Under the pieces are notes generated by a model, which had not been told where the DNA came from, searched no databases, and worked only from the letters and a program-made list of their open reading frames with translations. A stretch of DNA of 64,000 nt from JAJCYL01 sp040222875. GTDB lineage: Bacteria; Bacteroidota; Bacteroidia; Cytophagales; Cyclobacteriaceae. Location: assembly GCA_040222875.1 (NCBI GenBank), contig JAVKCG010000008.1, forward strand, positions 124,001 to 188,000, written 5' to 3'. The translations under genes and the position numbers were made by a program. Within the stretch, counting starts at the first letter, position 1; the number at the start of each line of letters is the position of its first letter. This document shows, in pieces, positions 8,663 to 16,008 of the stretch.

Positions 8663-9712
8663 ATGTCTTTTGAACTAAATCTTGAAAAAATCTTTCGTGG
8701 GCGAATAACCAACCATATCATTTTCTGGGTTGGGTATATTTTATTTTTTGGCACCCTGTATGGGGCCTATAATGAAAATTATGAGCAGTCTTTTGGTAGT
8801 GAGTTAGTATTCCTGCCAGTGAAAATGCTGGCAACCTATTTCACTTTGTACTACCTTCTTCCCAAGTTCATACTGCAAGGTAAATATGTGCAATTTGGCT
8901 TATGGGTCATTTTATTGGTAGTTGTTTCCTGCCTGCTTCAGCGGTTTGTTACATATTATGTCTATTATCCGATTTGGGCACCCAGTGGCCAAAATTATCC
9001 TTTGCTGTTACCTCATAAAATTCTTAAAGAGTTTGTGGGAATTTACCCAGTAATAGGGCTGGCAGCGGCAATCAAACTGCTCCGAATTTGGTACCGAGGA
9101 AAAGAAGACCGTCAGGTTTTAGTCCAGGAAAAACTAGCGTCAGAGCTCAAGTTTCTAAAGACGCAGATTCATCCACATTTTCTTTTTAACACACTTAACA
9201 ACCTGTACGCCCTCACGCTAAAAAAATCTGATCAGGCACCGGAGATGGTTTTGAAACTATCAGACCTGATGAATTACATGCTTTATGAGTGCAATACTGA
9301 CAAGGTGCCGCTTTCAAAAGAAGTCAAGTTCTTACATGATTACCTCGAAATTGAGCAGATGCGCTATGGCGATTTGCTTGAGTTGAACCTGAGCATTCAG
9401 GGAAACCATGAAGGGAAATCTATTGCGCCGCTCATCTTCCTGCCCTTTTTGGAAAATGCATTTAAACATGGTGCCAACAGCCAGCTTGATAAAGCCTGGG
9501 TAACTATAAATCTGGAAATCAAAGAGCGGGAATTAAGTTTTAAGGTAGAAAATAACCGTGAAGCCGAAGTAGAAACCGGCAATGGCAAAGACAAGGGCAT
9601 TGGCCTCAAAAATGTTAAGCGGCGATTGGATCTGCTTTACCCTGATCAATATGAGCTCAAAGTGCTGGAAGAAACCGGAAGTTTCCTGATCACGTTGAAG
9701 ATACCGATTTAA
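8663..9712 (+). CDS. LytS/YehU-family membrane sensor histidine kinase
   Basis: The 349-residue protein has four hydrophobic segments in the first 165 residues and then a His_kinase domain of the LytS type: the phospho-acceptor region contains TQIHPHFLFNTLNNL near 172-186, and the ATPase part has PLIFLPFLENAFKHG and GIGLKNVKRRL. It would autophosphorylate on the His after the membrane domain receives a signal and pass the phosphate to the LytTR regulator that starts 9 bp downstream. No periplasmic ligand domain is present, so the input is probably within the membrane. Confidence 0.95.
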   Translation: MSFELNLEKIFRGRITNHIIFWVGYILFFGTLYGAYNENYEQSFGSELVFLPVKMLATYFTLYYLLPKFILQGKYVQFGLWVILLVVVSCLLQRFVTYYVYYPIWAPSGQNYPLLLPHKILKEFVGIYPVIGLAAAIKLLRIWYRGKEDRQVLVQEKLASELKFLKTQIHPHFLFNTLNNLYALTLKKSDQAPEMVLKLSDLMNYMLYECNTDKVPLSKEVKFLHDYLEIEQMRYGDLLELNLSIQGNHEGKSIAPLIFLPFLENAFKHGANSQLDKAWVTINLEIKERELSFKVENNREAEVETGNGKDKGIGLKNVKRRLDLLYPDQYELKVLEETGSFLITLKIPI

Positions 9713-9721
9713 AGATTTCAC

Positions 9722-10441
9722 ATGAACATAAAGTGCATCATAATTGACGATGAGCCGCTGGCCATTGAGGTGATTGAGTCGCATGTCAACAAGGTTGATA
9801 ACCTGGAACATGTAGGGAGTTTCAGAAATGCCATTAAAGCATTCGACTTCATTCAACAAAATGAGGTAGACCTGATTTTTCTCGATATCCAGATGCCGAA
9901 ACTTACCGGGATCGAGTTTTTAAAAACTTTATCTAATCCACCAAAGGTGATTTTTACAACTGCCTACCGGGATTATGCACTTGAGGGGTTTGAGCTTGAA
10001 GTTGTGGACTATCTGCTAAAGCCCATTGCGTTTGAACGATTTCTAAAAGCCGTTTCCCGGGTGTTTGAGATTTCCCATGAGGAAAACAAGACCAATTCTT
10101 TCAGTATAACATCTACGGATGATGAGGCTTTCGTTTATTTCAAAGTAGATAAACGGATGGTGAAAATCAGGCTGAATGACATTTTGGTGATTGAAAGCAT
10201 CAAAGATTATGTGAAAGTGAAAACCGCCGAAAAAGAAATCGTGACCCACCAACAGATCAGCTACCTGGAGCACAAGTTGCCTGAAGACAAATTCCTACGC
10301 ATCCACCGTTCCTTCATCGTTGCAATTGACAAGATCGATGCCTTCTCAGCCACAGAGGTCGAGATCAATAAAAAGTATGTGCCCATTGGCAGGAATTACA
10401 AAAATGAAGTGATTGAGAAGTTGAGTGTGAATACTTTATAA
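9722..10441 (+). CDS. LytTR-family response regulator
   Basis: A receiver domain (residues 1-120; acidic pocket D9/D10, phospho-acceptor D55 in IFLDIQMP, conserved Lys in YLLKPI) is followed by a LytTR DNA-binding domain (about 135-239, with IVIESIKDYVKV-like and FLRIHRSFIV motifs). It is 239 residues, the normal size. It forms an operon with the LytS-type kinase, 9 bp upstream, and is presumably its cognate partner. A long inverted repeat immediately after the stop may terminate transcription. The regulon is unknown; the neighbouring convergent membrane-propeller gene is one candidate only by position. Confidence 0.95.
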   Translation: MNIKCIIIDDEPLAIEVIESHVNKVDNLEHVGSFRNAIKAFDFIQQNEVDLIFLDIQMPKLTGIEFLKTLSNPPKVIFTTAYRDYALEGFELEVVDYLLKPIAFERFLKAVSRVFEISHEENKTNSFSITSTDDEAFVYFKVDKRMVKIRLNDILVIESIKDYVKVKTAEKEIVTHQQISYLEHKLPEDKFLRIHRSFIVAIDKIDAFSATEVEINKKYVPIGRNYKNEVIEKLSVNTL

Positions 10442-10442
10442 G

Positions 10443-10488
10443 AGTGATATTTTGCAAGAGCTCTTTAGAGCTTCCCTTAAATATCACT
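10443..10488. terminator. Bidirectional terminator-like inverted repeat
   Basis: Arms AGTGATATTT (10443-10452) and AAATATCACT (10479-10488) are perfect complements, enclosing a second, smaller AGCTCT/AGAGCT inverted repeat. It lies between two convergent genes and its right arm covers the last codons of the minus-strand gene. Its A/T-rich arms could serve both directions. Confidence 0.5.
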
Positions 10489-12258
10489 GGTTGAGATTTG
10501 CCATTGCGCCAGCTCAAATTGCCCTCCAATTGATAAGAAATCCGTATAAAAAGACTCAACCAACAAATGAATTTCATCATTCTTCAATTCACTATTGTAG
10601 ACATATGTGAAGTTGAAATTATTAAGCCTCCCCAGAAACTTCTGACTTAAGAATTCACCATTGGGTAAGGAAAACTTCGCCATATAAATCGGTTTACTAC
10701 CTAAATCCCAGAACTTTTTCCGAATTGACATATCTGCATTACCAATCAGATAAATATGTTCTTGGTCAATCAGTAACCCGCCTTGAGCGATGTCCATATC
10801 ATCAACAGGTAATATTTTTTGCGTCTCCCACTTAACCTCACCACTTAGAAAATTGAGGCAAAAGAGCCTCATTGCTACGGCAGTATCGTTCGGGATTGAA
10901 TACTCGGCAATGATTTCTTCCCGATCCTTCAAGATTTCGAATCGAGGTAGATACTTAAGGTCGTAAACGTCTGTTTTGTCATAGAGCTCTGTTTTCCACA
11001 AGATTCGATTAGCACTATCAAATTTTGAGAGAGAAACGTTGGCCCAATGACTGCCTGGTTTGATAGCAATAAGGCCAATTGAACCCTTACCAATTTCTTG
11101 AACTTTCCTCAGAAGTAATTCTGGTAACTTGGTAGGAACAGACTCACTTGACCAGCCATTCTCAGTTCTAAAAAAAGCCATCTTGGTATCCCAATTTGTA
11201 TTACTATTGCCTCGATCGCTATCAGGAATTAATATCTCAAATCTATTTTCCTCTGAACTAAGCAACTCAAATTCTTCATTCGGTAAATCGTGATCAAAGA
11301 TTTGCTCAAAAACGAGGCTTCCACTGTAATCAAAGAGTTTTATGACATCTGAAGTACCAGAGATTGTCGTTGAGTCACAAGAGACTAGAATTAGATCACT
11401 CTCTGGAATAAGCTTTCTTTCTGCATTATCCGAAAAGAGAAAATATCGGGATTCCTCATTTTCAATTTTACCAACTCCATACTGATCAATAAAAAAGACA
11501 TGATCTTCATCCTTAGACATTCCCAGGAAGGTTTCACCTGATAAAATTGAAGTGGTTTTAATTGGTATGTCGACTTCTTCCAACGGATAGACAATATCAG
11601 TTTTGAGTAAAAAGGAAACTGGAATCATCTGTAAATAAGTCAACAAAAAAGGGATGCCATAAAGAGTTGTAAACAACACTAAAATTGTTTTTGGCAAAGT
11701 CAAGTACCATCGGCTAAATTTTAAATTCAGAAAGAAGTGAAGCAGATAGCCTATAAGCAAAAAACCAGTCAAGTAACTTCCCCAAATATCATTCAACCAC
11801 AAACTAACTGCGGGAAAAAGAGACATAATTAATTGAATGGCAAAAAATGTGGATAGCTGTGCAGTCAGGAAAATCGCAAGACGTAGAAAATAGTCCCATG
11901 TACCATGCTTAAAAAAAAGCAGTTTGGTAGATAGCCAGGTAAGTGGAAATATGGCTAGTGCCGCTATCAGGAATGTGAACTCATCCTGAATATTATCAAA
12001 AGTTTGTAGGAAGTCTAAGAACCTTGAGCTTACTGTCCAGTCTGTAGTGATATCAGGGTATCTGTCATCCAAAACATTTGATAGTAATGCTTCAAGTAGC
12101 CAGAGCCCACCAGTCGTTGTAACCAAATATTTAACTGGAGAGGTAAAACGATGGTCATTGTCATTGATAACATTTTTGGGAACAATTGCCAAGGTCAAAA
12201 AAGTCCTTATCAGTTTATTGTCAACTTCTGTTAATTCTGAAAGCGTCTTCCTAAACAA
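10477..12258 (-). CDS. Membrane protein with exported propeller-like C-terminal half
   Basis: This 593-residue protein is not firmly recognised. Residues 1-230 hold about five hydrophobic segments; the opening, with FTSPVKYLV near residue 41, resembles DUF3667-type membrane proteins of Bacteroidota. The remaining 360 residues are hydrophilic and rich in short beta-strand repeats (for example DHVFFIDQYGVG, EHIYLIGNADMS, YLPRFEILKDRE), like a degenerate beta-propeller. With an odd number of membrane helices and N-in topology the propeller would lie in the periplasm, but that is inference. The start is TTG at 12258, with an in-frame stop just upstream. It converges on the LytTR gene. Confidence 0.75.
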   Translation of the reverse strand: MFRKTLSELTEVDNKLIRTFLTLAIVPKNVINDNDHRFTSPVKYLVTTTGGLWLLEALLSNVLDDRYPDITTDWTVSSRFLDFLQTFDNIQDEFTFLIAALAIFPLTWLSTKLLFFKHGTWDYFLRLAIFLTAQLSTFFAIQLIMSLFPAVSLWLNDIWGSYLTGFLLIGYLLHFFLNLKFSRWYLTLPKTILVLFTTLYGIPFLLTYLQMIPVSFLLKTDIVYPLEEVDIPIKTTSILSGETFLGMSKDEDHVFFIDQYGVGKIENEESRYFLFSDNAERKLIPESDLILVSCDSTTISGTSDVIKLFDYSGSLVFEQIFDHDLPNEEFELLSSEENRFEILIPDSDRGNSNTNWDTKMAFFRTENGWSSESVPTKLPELLLRKVQEIGKGSIGLIAIKPGSHWANVSLSKFDSANRILWKTELYDKTDVYDLKYLPRFEILKDREEIIAEYSIPNDTAVAMRLFCLNFLSGEVKWETQKILPVDDMDIAQGGLLIDQEHIYLIGNADMSIRKKFWDLGSKPIYMAKFSLPNGEFLSQKFLGRLNNFNFTYVYNSELKNDEIHLLVESFYTDFLSIGGQFELAQWQISTSDI

Positions 12259-12416
12259 TGTTTATGGATTGATTTAAACTGCTAACCAGCATTAATTTTT
12301 TAAACTAACTGAGCTCAATCTAGGGTTTTTCTCTATGAATCAGAATTATAGCTTCTCTTAAAGACTGATGTCTATTAAATTCTGTAAGCAGAAAACACGT
12401 TACTACCTTTACCTCA

Positions 12417-13781
12417 ATGCCCAAAACCAAAACCGTCTACACCTGCCAAAACTGTGGTACCAACTCTGCCAAATGGGTGGGTAAATGCCCTGCCTGCGGG
12501 GAGTGGAACACTTATGTAGAAGAAGTCCTTGAAAAAGCCCCAAAATCAAGCTGGAAAGCGGCGGAAGATAAAACATCAAAAAAGAAAGCCACTCCAATCA
12601 AGCAGATTGTCAAGAATGATCAGGAGAGGGCAGTTACAGGTGATGCTGAGTTTAACAGGGTATTGGGTGGGGGTATTATTCCAGGGTCATTAGTGCTGCT
12701 GGGCGGTGAACCCGGTATTGGCAAGTCGACTCTGATGTTACAATTGGCTTTGGGCCTCACAAAAAAGACCCTCTATGTTTCAGGGGAAGAAAGTGAGCAA
12801 CAGATTAAAATGAGAGCAGAGCGGATTGGCATCAGCGAAGAAGGCTGTTTTGTGCTGGCCGAAACTTCACTGTCTCATATTTTCAACGAGGTAAAAGAAG
12901 TACAACCTGATCTCCTGGTAATTGATTCGATCCAAACATTGTATTCAGATCAGGTGGAGTCATCGACTGGTAGCGTTTCACAAGTGAAGCAGTGCACCGC
13001 CGAGTTACAGCGATTTGCTAAAGAGACCAATACACCAGTTTTCCTCATCGGTCACATTACTAAAGACGGCATGTTGGCCGGACCAAAAGTTCTGGAGCAC
13101 ATGGTCGATACAGTCTTGCAATTTGAAGGCGATCGCCATTTGACCTACCGCATCATAAGGACAGTAAAAAACCGTTTTGGCTCAACATCAGAATTAGGTA
13201 TTTATGAAATGGCCGGTAACGGGTTAAGGGAGGTATCCAACCCATCAGAAATACTGCTGAGCCACCGGGAGTCCAACCAAAGCGGGGTAGCTATTGGTGC
13301 CACAATGGAGGGTAACCGACCATTGCTAATTGAGACCCAAACTTTGGTAAGTCCCGCTACTTACGGCACACCTCAGCGCAGTACCACGGGTTTTGACGGC
13401 AAGCGGCTTAGCATGCTTTTGGCAGTTTTGGAGAAACGTGGTGGGCTCAATCTGAGCAACCAGGATGTTTTTTTAAATATTGCTGGTGGCATCAAGGTAG
13501 AAGACCCAGCCCTTGATTTAGCGGTGGCTTGCTCCCTGCTTTCCGGCTTTCAGGATATTTCTATTGACAGCACCAAATGCTTTGCAGCAGAAATTGGCCT
13601 TGGAGGCGAGATACGAGGGATCACAAAAGTTGAAAACCGCATTAGTGAAGCTGAAAAATTGGGTTTCAAGCAGATATTCATTTCCAAATACAACCTCAAA
13701 GGGTTGGACCACAACAAGTACAATATTGCGATTAAGCCGTTCACCAGTCTTAAGGACGTCTATGCAGAATTGTTCGGATGA
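12417..13781 (+). CDS. radA: DNA repair/recombination protein RadA (Sms)
   Basis: RadA is a RecA-like helicase that drives branch migration during homologous recombination. The 454-residue protein shows all four parts in order: a C4 zinc finger (C10, C13, C24, C27), the Walker A loop GGEPGIGKST at 96-105, the RadA-specific KNRFG motif at 251-255, and a Lon-protease-like C-terminal domain (about 290-454) without an obvious serine-lysine dyad. A TACCTTTA element, close to the Bacteroidota -7 consensus, lies six bases before the ATG. Its stop abuts the stop of the convergent lipoprotein gene with no gap. Confidence 0.97.
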   Translation: MPKTKTVYTCQNCGTNSAKWVGKCPACGEWNTYVEEVLEKAPKSSWKAAEDKTSKKKATPIKQIVKNDQERAVTGDAEFNRVLGGGIIPGSLVLLGGEPGIGKSTLMLQLALGLTKKTLYVSGEESEQQIKMRAERIGISEEGCFVLAETSLSHIFNEVKEVQPDLLVIDSIQTLYSDQVESSTGSVSQVKQCTAELQRFAKETNTPVFLIGHITKDGMLAGPKVLEHMVDTVLQFEGDRHLTYRIIRTVKNRFGSTSELGIYEMAGNGLREVSNPSEILLSHRESNQSGVAIGATMEGNRPLLIETQTLVSPATYGTPQRSTTGFDGKRLSMLLAVLEKRGGLNLSNQDVFLNIAGGIKVEDPALDLAVACSLLSGFQDISIDSTKCFAAEIGLGGEIRGITKVENRISEAEKLGFKQIFISKYNLKGLDHNKYNIAIKPFTSLKDVYAELFG

Positions 13782-14432
13782 TCAGGGAATCTCCTGAACC
13801 AATACATCAAACTCAATTCTACCAGTTGGGTATAAACCAGGCACCACATCCCGTATGGCAATCAAACCCCTTTTTGAGCCGCCGATTTTGTTAGCATCGG
13901 ATACAAAAACCAGCACCTGATTGATTTGAATTTCACGGAGTACGCTTGAGGCAAACAGCGTAGCTGAGTTATTGAAAACGGAGTCAATGTCTTCCCAGGT
14001 TTGGAGCAGTTCAAAATCATCAAATTGTAAATTGGTAGTACTGAAAATGCCATTGTTAACCGTCGCCCAGGATTCAATCCTGAAATCAAAACCCTGCACA
14101 CTTCTGAAAAGATCTGGTGACGCAAGTTGGGCTTCGCCTACACTGCCCCAGAAGTAACCGAAATCAACTGTTGCTGGGATTTGCGCTGAAGCCGCTACTT
14201 CGTTAGAAGTGTAAATTTCCCCATTGGAGGTAGCGTAAAAACTTTTGCTGTTATTATCCTGAGAGGGGGCAAGCAGGATAACATTGGCAAATTTTCTTGC
14301 CGGGGTTCCTGTTTCAGTATTTTCTGTTTCTGGGTCAACTCTGTCCGGTCCTGTCAAATCTGCTTTTTCATCGGTGCATTGAATGAATGCCCAGCTGAGT
14401 GTTAGTATTCGAAAAACCAGATTTCGGAACAT
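13782..14432 (-). CDS. Putative lipoprotein of unknown function
   Basis: The 216-residue protein begins with a hydrophobic stretch ending in a cysteine at residue 19 (AFIQC), a loose lipobox acceptable for Bacteroidota, followed by an acidic Asp/Glu/Thr-rich linker. The mature part is a mix of beta-strands and polar loops with several Trp and Phe residues (GYFWGSVG, RIESWATV); I recognise no family. It converges with radA, sharing adjacent stop codons. An outer-membrane lipoprotein role is inferred from the leader only. Confidence 0.7.
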   Translation of the reverse strand: MFRNLVFRILTLSWAFIQCTDEKADLTGPDRVDPETENTETGTPARKFANVILLAPSQDNNSKSFYATSNGEIYTSNEVAASAQIPATVDFGYFWGSVGEAQLASPDLFRSVQGFDFRIESWATVNNGIFSTTNLQFDDFELLQTWEDIDSVFNNSATLFASSVLREIQINQVLVFVSDANKIGGSKRGLIAIRDVVPGLYPTGRIEFDVLVQEIP

Positions 14433-14453
14433 ACTTCAATTTAGTCATTTTCC

Positions 14454-14690
14454 AGACCTGTCAGGTTTACAGCACCGCAGACTCTTCGCTACGCTCAGAG
14501 TGACGGGGTCTGTGAGGTCTGCGTCCTCGCAGCAGGGATAGAGCCGATACCCCGCAGTAGGGTGGGCATTGAGCGTGGTGCGAGGAGTAAAGGCGAAAGC
14601 CCGGCCGCTGCCCAAATGTCACCATGCAGCAAATTTAACAGACTCTTCAGTCGTCCTTCCTTACGGTCGGACTTATTCAGAGTGACGGGG
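14454..14690. repeat. Composite palindromic intergenic repeat
   Basis: Three kinds of repeat are packed here. First, REP-like palindromes: AGACCTGTCAGGTTT at 14454-14468 and a related GGTCTGTGAGGTCTG around 14507-14521. Second, two copies of a unit bounded by CAGACTCTTC and TCAGAGTGACGGGG (14478-14508 and 14639-14690), with hairpin-prone but different centres. Third, a GC-rich block between them (about 14520-14615) with GCGAAAGCCCGGCCG. Base composition is clearly richer in G+C than the surrounding sequence. The unit reads like a dispersed intergenic repeat; copies elsewhere would have to be found in the genome. Confidence 0.65.
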
Positions 14691-14732
14691 TTGAAAGTAG
14701 TTGAAATTATTTACACACCCCCAAAAATGGAA

Positions 14733-14761
14733 CTTTACACCAACATTTTCCGTTAGCTTTG
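14733..14761 (+). promoter_or_regulatory. Likely promoter of the tmRNA gene
   Basis: TAGCTTTG at 14754-14761 matches the Bacteroidota -7 consensus TAnnTTTG. A CTTTA element at about 14732-14736 could be a weak -33 box with 17 bases between. Transcription would begin a few bases before the mature tmRNA 5' end at 14776, leaving a short leader for RNase P. Confidence 0.55.
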
Positions 14762-14775
14762 CACTTATATCATTT

Positions 14776-15178
14776 GGGGCCGACTGGCTTCGACAGTGGG
14801 TGCGAATGATGTGCTTGCATGCAGGGTGGTGAGTGTACATCCTTAATCAATGCGCTTAAATTCTACTTGGCGAATCTAATTACGCCATGGCTGCCTAATC
14901 TTGATCCGATAGGATAAGATTGCGGCTTAATGGGACCACGGTAAGACCGGGACCCGGCCACATCTCACTTGCTGTGTCTCGTCAGCGGGAATTTGAGGTG
15001 TCGACTAACGAGGCTGGCCTGAGGTGAAGTTGCTAACCAACGGCGAGATTTAAGTAACTGGACTTACAGATAGGTTGTTATCCACCGGTCTGTTTGTCGA
15101 GACCCTAAGTGATAACTAAGCATGTAGAGGGTCCATTGTTCCCCTTTCTGGACGCGGGTTCGATTCCCGCCGGCTCCA
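14776..15178 (+). ncRNA. ssrA: Transfer-messenger RNA (tmRNA)
   Basis: tmRNA rescues stalled ribosomes and tags the nascent chain for proteolysis. The 5' end GGGGCCG (14776-14782) pairs with CGGCTCC (15171-15177), the acceptor stem of the tRNA-like domain, and the T-loop GGTTCGATTCC lies just before the 3' arm. The tag reading frame is GGC to TAA at 14869-14898 and encodes GESNYAMAA, ending in the small hydrophobic residues recognised by ClpXP-type proteases. CCA is not encoded after the discriminator A at 15178. It is a one-piece (unpermuted) gene of about 403 nt. A TAnnTTTG promoter lies upstream and a strong hairpin downstream. Confidence 0.97.
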
Positions 15179-15208
15179 CTAATACTAGCTATAAATAGTT
15201 GTAAATGA

Positions 15209-15251
15209 AAAGGTTGAGAAATCTCAATTTTAACGAGATTTCTTATCCTTT
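15209..15251 (+). terminator. Terminator-like hairpin after tmRNA
   Basis: The perfect stem AGAAATCTC (15217-15225)/GAGATTTCT (15235-15243) continues outward through a small mismatch to AAAGG/CCTTT, giving a stem of about 16 pairs with a 9-base loop. It lies 31 bp after the tmRNA 3' end, where a terminator is expected. Confidence 0.7.
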
Positions 15252-15300
15252 GACATCAAACAATATTGAAAAGGAAGGAAGTTTACAGAGAGTGTAGGGT

Positions 15301-15780
15301 TTACATCTCAGTCTTAAATTCAAGTTCATTGCTATAGGCCAACCCCGTATCATTGCTGGCAAAGCCTCTTATATAGTAGGTAGTATTCGGTTCCAGCTCT
15401 TCTATTGTCAATATTTCTGATAAGGTCGTGGATAACTTAAAATTTTCATCGATTTGCGGTTCGGAAGACGTTGACCAGCATATTCCGTAGGATATTATTG
15501 AAGTCCCCCCAGTATCCTCTATCAGGAATTGTGCTGCCATGGTTGATCTTGTAATTTCAATAATTTCAATTGCCCTAATTGATGGGATCGCATACTGAGC
15601 ATCACTTTGGATATCACTAAAATCTGAAGATTGCTCTGAATAGTCATCTGCATCACATCCAAGTAGTATGATTGCAATTGTGAAAAATTTGACTAAATAC
15701 AGCGAACCCTTATATCGTCCTATGGAGAGTAATTCCCTGAAATCAGGTGCAATGTGATGCTTAGTGTATCCCTGTGCCAT
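15301..15780 (-). CDS. Putative lipoprotein with fibronectin-III-like domain
   Basis: From the ATG at 15780 the product is 159 residues. A hydrophobic segment ends in the lipobox ILLGC at about residue 42, so the mature protein would be lipid-anchored. The rest resembles the Bacteroidota surface repeat with YGICWSTS, LEPNTTYYIRGFASN and GLAYSNELEFKT, a fibronectin type III-like fold usually found in adhesive or scaffold proteins. The leader is odd: about 25 polar residues precede the hydrophobic core, longer than usual, so the true start may be internal at a non-ATG codon or the 5' end may have changed. It lies downstream of tmRNA on the opposite strand. Confidence 0.65.
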   Translation of the reverse strand: MAQGYTKHHIAPDFRELLSIGRYKGSLYLVKFFTIAIILLGCDADDYSEQSSDFSDIQSDAQYAIPSIRAIEIIEITRSTMAAQFLIEDTGGTSIISYGICWSTSSEPQIDENFKLSTTLSEILTIEELEPNTTYYIRGFASNDTGLAYSNELEFKTEM

Positions 15781-16008
15781 AATAGACAAGCAAAATGAAT
15801 TCTAAAGTTCTTCCGTATGATTTAATTAATCAAATCGGAGTCCATTAACATGATAGGCTAAACTCAATTCCATCAAGAATGTTCTGTATGAACAGAATTC
15901 TATACGACAAATTGTATTGTAATTGGTAGTTTTTGGAGCATAATCGCTCTGACTAAAGGAGTCGTAATAAGAATAACTCTATAAAAACCTGAGTTCATCA
16001 AAACGTGA

